A DNA stretch of 64,000 nt from Leuctra nigra. Its lineage: Eukaryota > Arthropoda > Insecta > Plecoptera > Leuctridae. Shown here piece by piece: positions 11,111 to 20,412 of this stretch. The stretch covers positions 36,237,060-36,301,059 of the forward strand of contig OW203768.1 in assembly GCA_934045905.1 (NCBI GenBank), in the 5' to 3' direction. The position numbers were made by a program, and so were the translations under genes. Position 1 is the first letter of the stretch, and the number at the start of each line of letters is the position of its first letter. The notes beneath the pieces are model-generated. The model was not told where the DNA came from, did not search any database, and saw only the letters and a list, made by a program, of their open reading frames with translations.

Positions 11111-12770
11111 CTAATCTCTTCTTTTCTCTCTTTGAAACGTGTCTTTTCGGTCGACGCAAAATCTTGTCCCTTCTCTACTTTCCATTCTGTGCCGACCCCT
11201 GTTCGTTTCCCGAATTCTCATTTTTCGTTTCCTTCGTACCGGACTCTGGTGGACGATTATTATTATTCCCGTTACCATTCCCGTTACCATTCCCATTTCT
11301 GTTATGACTGTTTCTCCCGTTGTTGTTGTTATTGTAATTTCTGTCATAACTATTCCTGTTATTATAGCCGTTCCTATTGTCATTGTAACCATTCCCGTTA
11401 CGAATTGGCTCATATTGCTTGGGATCTCTGATTAGTTTTTCAGTGAATTCATCATGCTCTAAGTCAGTCAGCTCTTTTATCAACTCATCTTTAGTTTTGA
11501 CTTTGCCACGCACTATCACCCTGATGTTTGGTGGTAAGTGATTAATCAATATGCCAACCAAAACTTGTTCCGTCATATTGACCAACTCTGTCACATATTT
11601 TGCCTTGTTGATAATCCGATTGACATAGGTCACCATGTTTAGGTTCGAACTAATTTTGTATTCTCCAGCATAGATTGATCTAATGAGCTGATGCTGTACA
11701 GTTTGCGACCAATATTTCTCTTTAAAAGCCTCTTCAAATTTGTCAATGTTCTCAACGGGATTATTTACATACCAGTCTGCTGCTTTTCCATGTAAACACT
11801 TGACAATGATTCCCAGCTTCTGATTGTTATTCACATTGAATGTTGAAAAACGCTCTTTGATTAGCTTCAAAAATTGCATTGCGTTTATTGGGCAACTCTC
11901 TTCCCCATTAAATCTTATTGCCTCTTGTATCAGCGACTCAGTACAATGTTTTGCAAATTGTAACTCGTTATTTGCGTGACAGATGACATTTGATGTTGTT
12001 CCAGTCTTCTTTGCATTTTCATCTACTTTCTTACTTACGTCCTCTATTTTCTCCTTCATAGCTGAAATGCTTTCATTCTTCTCTTTATCCTTTCTTTCAA
12101 ATCGCGAGCTTAATGAAAATAGCTCCAGACTGAGTTTCTTATCACGTTCATCGATCTCAGTGTTGATCTTTACTAATTCGGTTTTTACTTTTTCCTCTAC
12201 ACTGCTCGTTTGTTCTCCAATTGATTCTATGTAAGACTTAATAACCTCCAACTCTGTGTCGACTTTATCATTTATTCTCTGTACGCTCTCCTCTACATTT
12301 GAGACTCTAGTTTCGACCTTTTTCAATCCAGCTTGAATTTCACTGACGATCTCCCTGACATTTTCAGTTTTTAACAACAACTTTTCCATCTCCTTTCCTC
12401 TTTCTTCCTTTTCCTTAATTTTCTCGTTTTTACTTTCCTCCTTTTCTTTTAGTTTCTCTAGTTTCCTATTCATTTCCTTGATAGCTTCTTTTTCCTGTTG
12501 TTCTTGCTGCATTTTCATTAAGAATTCCATAACTGGATTAGAGGATTCTTTCTCACCGAATTGTGAATATATACTGTCAGCTCTGGCTTCTTTTTGTCTC
12601 TCTTCAAAGATTGGCATTTCAACATGAGGTAGCGAGTCATCGTGTTCGTCCTCCCCTATCACCTGGCTCCTAGTTACCTCGAGTTCACTAACCACTGACT
12701 GGTCCCCCGCCCCCTCTACAGTCTCATCTAAATCTACAGTTGACGCTAAACTTGCATCTCGATCTGCCAT
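11111..12770 (-). CDS. LTR retrotransposon gag, intact reading frame, pol missing
   Basis: An uninterrupted 531-codon frame runs on the minus strand from the ATG at 12770 to the TAG at 11175. Residues 1-70 are acidic. Residues of about 80-260 form a long lysine/glutamate coiled coil. Residues of about 290-440 are a retrotransposon gag capsid domain (CLHGKAADWYVNNPVEN, then DKFEEAFKEKYWSQ). The C-terminus is extremely Asn/Gly/Arg-rich instead of carrying zinc knuckles. An overlapping frame down to 11111 looks like the start of pol, after which the element is cut off at the hAT/LINE boundary. A primer site and an LTR lie just upstream (12973 and beyond), so this is the 5' end of a gypsy-type element. 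The open frame suggests recent insertion. Confidence 0.75.
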
Positions 12771-12972
12771 CGTAACAGATGTAATGAACTAACATGCACA
12801 AATCTACAGTTGGCTTTATCTTTACGTTAACGGGTTGATTCTATGTAAAATTTCCAAATACATGAAAATTTTACGCAATGCCTGTGTCCACAAGTTTCAG
12901 AACAACTGAGTAACTCTTTCACAATCAAGAAAACAATTATTTCTTTCAAAACAATTGCTCCCAGGAATGTTA

Positions 12973-12997
12973 TTCGAGCCCCACACGTTGAGCGCCA
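12973..12997 (-). other. tRNA-Lys-type primer binding site of the minus-strand LTR element
   Basis: Read on the minus strand, the site starts TGGCGCTCAACG directly after the LTR and continues to GGGGCTCGAA. It is complementary to the 3' end of eukaryotic tRNA-Lys (CUU anticodon), apart from one substitution and an extra two bases (TG) in the middle. A lysine primer is known for several gypsy-group elements. The extra dinucleotide would weaken pairing, so the site may be mutated. Confidence 0.6.
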
Positions 12998-12998
12998 C

Positions 12999-13950
12999 TG
13001 AAACCTGCGGAATTTGGCTCAGAGGGTAGAACACAAAGAATCAGCAATATTATAATTTGTTTATTACAAAGAAAATAAATGTTCATTGATGTGAAAAGAG
13101 CAATCAAAAATTATGAAACAATATTACGTTCGATACGTCGGCAGTAGTGATGATGTCGTCTGGTTTGTTTACTTCCGCGTAAACAAGTGGATGGCGTTGA
13201 CTCTTGCGTAGTGTGTCCCGTGAACTCCAGTCCACCAGCAGAATGAAATGACTGGATATGTCACCTCCTTCAGCTGCGATGCGATGATGTTGTCTAATAA
13301 CCCCTTGGTTATCAGGACGTCCAGCAGTCCGTGCACAAGGAGTGACCTCCTCGAGCAGTTGGATCAAGTTGGCTCAGGCTGATGACGTTCGTGGCTGCAG
13401 ACTCGTCGGTTTCTCCCGGAGTTGCAATTCACTAACTTTTATACTTTAACATTTACTGACTTTAATGTTGAAACTGTTCAGTTGATCACTTGTAACTTGA
13501 AATTGTCTTAATGCGATATTATTTGCCTCAGCATTAGGCTTGAAGTTTGAATTTACTGGGTTGACGTTTATACAAAAATGTTATTTTAATGTTTACCTTC
13601 GATCACATCGGCACTGTCTCGCTGAAATTATACTATGTTGCGTGCACAAGGCTTCACGGTTCGCGAGGCAGGTCTCACTGCTCTGAGAAAACTCCGACTG
13701 ATGAAGTTTGGCTGGTAGCCTGACGTTTTATACCCTCTGACATCGTTTTCCCTCCAAAGAATCTGATTGGTTGGTTTCGTACACGTGATAGCTAATTTTA
13801 GACATTCTGTCATTTCTAAAGCCCGCGAAACGACTTTCTTTCTGCACGTAGGCCCATGCTTTTCTAGGAATCACTGAAAACTAGTCTGGCTGACTGGTTT
13901 TGTAGCGTTATCACAATGACTGGTTCACTTGTTATTACGTGGTGACATCA
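12999..13950 (-). mobile_element. Putative 5' LTR with promoter (outer end approximate)
   Basis: The inner edge at 12999 gives a minus-strand LTR ending TTTCA, one base before the primer site. Inside it, TATAAAA on the minus strand (13726-13732) is followed about 25 bases downstream by an initiator-like CATCAGTC. AATAAA-type signals occur near 13045-13080. This is the order U3-R-U5 expected of an LTR. The outer end is a guess, because no second LTR is present to align with and no target duplication can be tested. Confidence 0.5.
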
Positions 13951-14426
13951 CAATTTAGGTAAGGTCACATACTTTTTATATGGATTCACTCACTTTCTTG
14001 ATATAATTGCACATTGTTAAACTTATTTGATTGCTCGTTATATTTTTGTCTATATTTTGATTGCTGTTGAATTTTAAAGATTGTAAGTTTACATAATGAT
14101 TCTAATTAATTACTTTGTGTTCAGTTAACCTTGACTCTAAGAATGCCATGCTACAAGCTTGTTCATTCTTTAAACCTATTTCAAGCAAACATTATTATTT
14201 TTAAAGTTAATTTTCTAACCTAGATAGGCCAACTTGTTACAATGTTTACAACAATGGTTTACAACAAGAATACACACCTGGAAAATCATACTGCTTGTGA
14301 AATTCATTGGAATCCAGAGCCATCCAGATGTTTTCTGAATTGGTCTAAAGCTGCTTATTTTCGATGTTTTTCTTGTGCTATAATTTGAGTTAATTTTGTC
14401 TTTTTCCCTCTTCCCGATCCTTGTAG
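13951..14426. other. AT-rich intron-like DNA upstream of the first visible SCAI exon
   Basis: No coding or repeat structure stands out. The right end is a strong polypyrimidine tract (14389-14424) leading into TTGTAG at 14421-14426, a potential splice acceptor for SCAI. Confidence 0.4.
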
Positions 14427-14447
14427 TGTAAAACTGCTTGTCCCCAG

Positions 14448-17400
14448 GTGAAGTTTAGTGAGCTCACGATGGACATGTTCCGCGTGCTGCAAACGCTTGA
14501 ACGCGAGCCTCAAGACGACTTCAACCACATCTACGACGCGTCGCCGGCGCCGGGCAGACTGCCCATGGTAAGTCAGGTGCGAAACACTCACTGCAATCTC
14601 ATCTAGACGATAGAATATTCTAGCGATCACGCCGATCGATTCCTCCGCTCTTTGGAAACGGAAATAATTCAGATACTTGATTCGAGATAATCGAAGAGGC
14701 GAGTGGATTAAGTCGTTATGTGCGGGAGTTAAATGTAAAACTTTCATATCTACTTCCTAGTTAGTAAAAATGAAAAATTAAGAGGATGGTTTTATTTCCT
14801 ATAAAAATAGCCGAGGGAGCAACCATCAATCCATGCTTTGACAGGGAATACATTTCTTGCACTTTTCATTGTATTTAGAAAGTGTTGTTTTTATCACCAT
14901 ACACATCATAGCCTTGTCATAGCCTTGTCATAACCTTGTCATAGCCTTGTTATAGCCTTGTCATAGCCTTGTTATAGCCTTGTCATAGCCTTGTTATAGC
15001 TGCCATGTTCCTTCAAAATCGTAACATAATACTAGTGGCGTGCTATACAGGCATAACTATTGATGAACTTAAATGAGAGGCGGGGGGAGGGGGGGGGGGG
15101 GGGTAGAAATGCGATATTCCGTGCTCAATTACGTGGTTATTGGGATATCAGTTGGAAGATGTGATGCCATTCAATTACACAATATGATTTTAGAACTACC
15201 CACATCTGCCACCATTTGTAAAATTGTGATATTATATGGAAATCTTGCATTTAAAAACCGATATTCATTGCATGGCCGGCCACATAATTAACTTCATCTT
15301 AAATATACGCTTTCAAATGTGTAAAAAGTTCTGTTATTTTCTTGGAAACCATGTCTTAGGCCCTGAAGTCATTTCGGATTCTAATAAAAAAATATTTCGG
15401 GACCAGTCTAATTCACTGATTCTATACAGGACAAGGGCTACGCATTGCCCGTGGCGGGGCCGATGAGCAAGGTGTCCTACCCGATGGTCTCGGGTTGTCA
15501 GGAGAACGGCGACAGACCGCCGAAGCGAGAGAACCCGCACAAATACCTCCTCTACAAGCCGACGCTCAGCCAAGTGCTCGTGTTCCTGGCGTCAGGGTTC
15601 AAGGAGCTGCCGCCCAACGGAGCCATCTTGCTCTACTTGTCGGCCGATGGCTGCTTCTCGCCGCTCAAACATCCGGAAGACAGTGAGTGACGTCACGCAT
15701 TGCTGATGGCGGACATTTTGTTGGCACATTGAAGAATAGCTGTCATTATGTGATTTATGTATCTGGAGTATATCTTGACCTCCGGTACGAACTCAAAGTG
15801 TTATACGAAATTTACCATAAAATAATCGTATTTATCACTGTGAGGTCGTACCAGAGGCATAATATTGGTACTCCAGTGTGTGGTACTATTTAGTCAATTA
15901 AGCTTAAACGAGTCGCGATAATATACAATTTTTTAAATTCTGTTTCTGAAGAAGAAAAAAAAAACATCTTCATAGCTTATACGCTGCCCGTCATACACGC
16001 TCAGTCTTACTTGACGACTTGATGTCAAGCCGGGTGACCTTGGTATGAGGCATGAAGGATTTCTGTCTGTGTTTGAATATCTTCACTTCACAGAAAGCCC
16101 CACATGATCATATTTCCAGGCTAGTCAAGTAAGTTTGTCAAGAAAGATTGACCGTGAATGGGCCACTTTAAGGTGGCGCGATCACTCGAAGTCATTGTCT
16201 CAGATCTTCATAATATTTTGTGTACTTATTGATAACCACGCCATACAAAATCCCTGAAAAAATTAAACACTTCTCGTGTCTAGTTTCTGAGATAATTTGA
16301 GTTTTCTCCCCCATGTTATCTTATGGCAGCCAAGTAAAATCGTGTCATTTTTAAGCTAAAATGGAGTTCTAATCTTTTTGTACCGTTAGATTTTAACAAA
16401 AAACTTTTTTTCTGGTAGACATATGGACATACTATCAGGAAGAAAATTGAAAACAATACCATCGTGTGCTATTTTAAAAGTTATTAACCAAATTCGAAAT
16501 GATTTTCCTATAGGTACCTCCCATTTTAAGTCATGGGAGGTATAGGAAATAATTTCGAATTTAGTTAATAACTTTTAAAATAGCACACGATGGTATTAAA
16601 AAAAGAAAGAAAATTGAAAACAATACCATCGTGTGCTATTTTAAAAGTTATTAACCAAATTCGAAATGATTTTCCTATAGGTACCTCCCATTTTAAGTCA
16701 TGGGAGGTATAGGAAATAATTTCGAATTTAGTTAATAACTTTTAAAATAGCACACGATGGTATTGTTTTCAATTTTTTCCTGATAGTATGTCCATATGTC
16801 TGCCAGAAAAAAAGTTTTTTGTTAAAATCTAACCGTACAAAAAGATTAGAACTCCATTTTAGCTTCAAAATGAGACGATTTTACTTGGCTGCCATAAGAT
16901 AACATGGGGAGAAAACTCATATTATCTCAGAAACTAGACACGAGAAGTGCTTAATTTTTTCAGGGATTGTGTATGGCGTGATTATCAATAAGTACACAGA
17001 ATATTATGAAGATCTGAGACTATGACTTCGAGTGATCGCGCCACCTTTAGCAAGACCTTTTAAATCGTTCATTATTGTACTCCCCGGTCAGAATAATTGA
17101 CTGTACACTTCTAAGTTGGAGCTGAAATTACTGTCAATATTAGTTAAATTGAGAAATAATTTGTATGTATGAGCTGGTTGGTTGGTTCTTATAATCAAAC
17201 TCTTCGATCCCATTTGCTCGCCATCTGCATATGCCTCTTTGTTTTCGTCTGGATAATCAAGTTTTGAAAAGGACTTAGAATTTTACAAGCAATTTATGTG
17301 ACCGCGGGTGTACGAATGACTTGACTTATATGGAGGTCAGAACAGAAAGGAAGTGGTGACTGATGGAGTTCTGTCCCCTGCAGTGGGATACGACCTGGGC

Positions 17401-20134
17401 GGCGTCATCACGAGCAGCAAGAAGGAGGTGGAGCACGTGAACAAGAAGACGGCGGTGAACCTTAAGGAGACGCACTGTCTCTATCCCGGCGATCTGTTCC
17501 CGTTCACCAGGAAGCCGTTCTTCCTGATCGTCGACTCCGACAACAGCTTCGTGTTCCAGCACATGCCGCGGTACTTCGGACAGCCGCTCATCATCCTGAT
17601 GTCGCCGCAAGACATCCCGCCCACGTTCCAAGGTGAGTAGACATCCCGCAAGACATCCCGCCCACGTTCCAAGGTGAGTAGACATCCCGCAAGACATCCC
17701 GCCCACGTTCCAAGGTGAGTAGACATCCCGCAAGACATCCCGCCCACGTTCCAAGGTGAGTAGACATCCCGCAAGACATCCCGCCCACGTTCCAAGCTGA
17801 GTAGACATCCCGCAAGACATCCCGCCCACGTTCCAAGGTGAGTAGACATCCCGCAAGACATCCCGCCCACGTTCCAAGGTGAGTAGACATCCCGCAAGAC
17901 ATCCCGCCCACGTTACAAGCTGAGTAGACATCCCGCAATACATCCCGCCCACGTTCCAAGGTGAGTAGACATCCCGCAAGACATCCCGCCCACGTTCCAA
18001 GGTGAGTAGACATCCCGCAAGACATCCCGCCCACGTTCCAAGCTGAGTAGACATCCCGCAAGACATCCCGCCCACGTTCCAAGGTGAGTAGACATCCCGC
18101 AATACATCCCGCCCACGTTCCAAGGTGAGTAGACATCCCGCAAGACATCCCGCCCACGTTCCAAGGTGAGTAGACATCCCGCAAGACATCCCGCCCACGT
18201 TCCAAGGTGAGTAGTCATCCCGCCCACGTTCCAAGGTAACTCATGCGTTCTTTTGGCGATATTTGCGCCTTCTTTGAATTAGTGTTTGAATTTTAATATA
18301 AAAATAGCGAGGATGACATCAACACAAAACTGTTTAACGATTATTTTCGTAATTAATGTTTCTTTAGGTCGTACTATATAGAGGTCTTAATCAATGTAGT
18401 ACCCCAATGCTCGACATTATGTAGTATAGTGAGCTTTAAATATGCATTTCCTAAAATTCAGTTCGTGTGAAAACACAACGAAAAACGTTCCATTTTGCTA
18501 TTCAAATTCAAACTCTTAATTTTGACAAGATTGAGGACAAGACCCTAGAAGACCGTGATTAACATTGAGATGATAAGCTTGTCACCGTGACAAAAAGACA
18601 AACTCATTTTATGTGAACGCACTCCTGTTACGTTACCGATTAGATCCGAAGGTGTTACTTCTATAGAAAGTATTGTCTTGCCGGGTCGTGATTGCTTCCT
18701 GTTTGTTTTCAGACCACCAACACAACGGGAGTCTATTCACCTTGTTCCTGCACAGCCCTCTCACCGCCTTCTGTTTCATCTGTAACATCGTCACCATTCC
18801 GATCCACCACTGGGAGCGCTGTCAGTCGTTCATCGACAGGTTCGTCACGGAGGCGAGTCGACTGTTCACGCGGAGTCGCATCGAACCCGCGTACCTCCAC
18901 TTCTTCGGCGACGACTTCCTCAGACTCCTGCTCCTCAGATACATCTTCTGCGACGTCGTGCTGCATCTGCACAGGTCCTTCAAGGTCAGCCGACAAATCA
19001 TTCAATAGACGATTCCATAAAGTATCTCAGTGGCTCTGGTTTCTGAAATAATTCACATGCAGTTTGATTTCCAGATATTATATTTTTGTTTTGTGTAACT
19101 CATTGTTGACACATTACATTAGGTGTGGAAATCAAACAGCAAGTGAAATTTTCTTAAAAATCAAAAACCAAACCAAAGCCACTCGGATACTGTATGGAAT
19201 CGTCTTTGGGAGGAAGTTTTGAATTTGATACACATTTTCTGGGAATCCTATTGAGGAAATTTAAAAAGTACTTGAAATAAAAAGTTGTAATTTTAATGTT
19301 TTAATTATTTTAATATGATTCGCTTTTTTATTTATTTGTAAATTGATAAAAATAGCAGAGAAGAGAACCCATGCTGCTGTAAATAAAATTCTTGGGCTGT
19401 CACGTTTTGAAACCGTTCACGTTTTCATTGCTTAAAAGCTTTAAACTTTAAAAAGTTGACAACTAGGCCCTAACCTTGAACTTTTTAAATTTGTATGCAA
19501 TGAAACTGTGATACGGTTTCAAATCGTGATTCTCAAGAATTGGCCCCCTGGTAGGAGGCGCATGTCATTGGATGAGAAATCAGAGCTCGTACCTACTAGA
19601 GTTTGATGATGCGTTAGCATTGACAACATCGGATGATGCCATCAAATCATTATCAGTCTCTAATAACTCAAAAAATACAAATAAAACAATTTTATGTATT
19701 TTTAATCAATGTAATGGTTTTAGTTATCAAGCCTCTGGATTTTAAACCTTTATTTGATCAATACATTTAAAATAGTTTACTTTCGAAATTATATAACGTG
19801 TACCTATAGGTATTGACTTGCGAAATAAAGCATCTATTTTAATGATTACAGCGGATGAAAATGTATTCGATTTTAATGCTTATATATAAAATGTATTTTG
19901 GAGGCTGCTTGAGCCCCTAAACACCCTCGCAGTCGACGCCATTGCATTGTATCCGCTGTATTCACTGAAGCTTGCGTTACCTCGTTCCAGGGTCGGCAGT
20001 TCCGACCTCGCAGTCAGCCCCCGATGCCCGACGGCGACCTCCTCGAGCACCCCGCCCTCCAGCACCTGGTGCTCGATCTAGCGTCGCATCTGGAGGTGCG
20101 CTCACACTTCATGGACACTAACGAGATCGACTGA
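14448..20134 (+). CDS. SCAI: SCAI, C-terminal five exons (5' part outside the window or missing)
   Basis: Five exons join in phase: 14448-14567 (an alternative acceptor would start it at 14427), 15430-15682, 17384-17632, 18713-18984 and 19991-20134, ending at TGA 20132-20134. The protein, about 345 residues, matches the C-terminal half of vertebrate SCAI. It contains VKFSELTMDMFRVLQTLERE, RENPHKYLLYKPTLSQ, FKELPPNGAILLYLSADG, LYPGDLFPFTRKPFFLIVDS, NGSLFTLFLHSPLTAF and LHFFGDDFLRLLLLRYIFCD. It ends LDLASHLEVRSHFMDTNEID. In vertebrates SCAI is a nuclear protein that represses MRTF/SRF-driven transcription and acts in double-strand break repair; I infer the same role here. About 290 N-terminal residues of the family are absent. 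The third exon runs straight into a minisatellite (17611-18235) that repeats its splice donor. An in-frame minisatellite follows the stop codon. Confidence 0.93.
14908..15000 (+). repeat. 11-bp minisatellite in a SCAI intron
   Basis: About 8.5 tandem copies of ATAGCCTTGTC, the last base alternating C and T between copies. The near-regular C/T alternation in the later copies suggests expansion of a 22-base double unit. A poly-G run follows at 15080-15102. Confidence 0.9.
16171..17046. mobile_element. Long foldback element with a duplicated centre, in a SCAI intron
   Basis: The left end AGGTGGCGCGATCACTCG (16171) is matched by CGAGTGATCGCGCCACCT ending at 17046. The arms stay complementary for some 300 bases each. 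Flanks are TTA on both sides (16168-16170 and 17047-17049); alternatively TTAA on the left and TTTA on the right, if the ends are read one base shorter. That leaves PIF/Harbinger-type or piggyBac-type insertion open. The central hairpin around GGTACCTCCCATTTTAAGTC occurs twice in tandem (about 16450-16600 and 16612-16770). No coding. Confidence 0.85.
17611..18235 (+). repeat. 41-bp minisatellite repeating the 3' end and splice donor of a SCAI exon
   Basis: The last 22 bases of the exon, its donor and the following intron bases are repeated in 41-base units: the word GACATCCCGC, then the exon tail CCACGTTCCAAG, then GTGAGTA. There are 16 exon-tail copies. Twelve are followed by GTGAGT, three by CTGAGT (donor destroyed) and the last by GTAACT. 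Only the first copy lies in the open frame, because each GTGAGTAG read through gives an in-frame or frameshifted stop. The unit length is not a multiple of three. Confidence 0.95.
19380..19556. repeat. Decayed relative of the 49239-49388 inverted-repeat element
   Basis: The right end (CAAATCGTGATTCTCAAGAATTGGCCCC-like, 19519-19548) and the left part (GTTTTGAAACCGTTCACGTT, about 19401-19420) match the element at 49239-49388. The outer left terminus is not preserved. It lies in the last SCAI intron. Confidence 0.45.
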
Positions 20135-20138
20135 TCCA

Positions 20139-20412
20139 CCGCCGTCTCAGCGGCATGCGCTAGCGTCGTCGTGGAATACCCTCACACCGCCGTCTCAGCG
20201 GCATTCCCTAGCGTCGCTGTGGAATACCCTCACACCGCCGTCTCAGCGGAATTCCCCAGCGTCGTCGTGGAATACCCTCACACCGCCGTCTCAGCGGAAT
20301 TCCCCAGCGTCGTCGTGGAATACCCTCACACCGCCGTGGAATACCCTCACACCGCCGTCTCAGCGGCATTCCCCAGTGTCGCCGTGGAATACCCTCACAC
20401 CGCCGTCTCAGC
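20139..20412 (+). repeat. 48-bp minisatellite directly after the SCAI stop codon, reading frame kept open
   Basis: Five full 48-base units and two partial ones start CCGCCGTCTCAGCGG and end GTGGAATACCCTCACA. They begin five bases after TGA 20132-20134. Both the 48-base unit and the internal 21-base partial copy are multiples of three. In the SCAI frame the array reads as repeats of TAVSAEFPSVVVEYPH, and the frame stays open to the stop at 20612-20614. Normally this would be 3' UTR. Confidence 0.9.

Noticed and set aside
17326..18234. 302-codon minus-strand frame over the SCAI minisatellite
   Set aside because: It is a by-product of the 41-base repeat, which is stop-free in all three minus frames. 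The plus strand carries the real exon.
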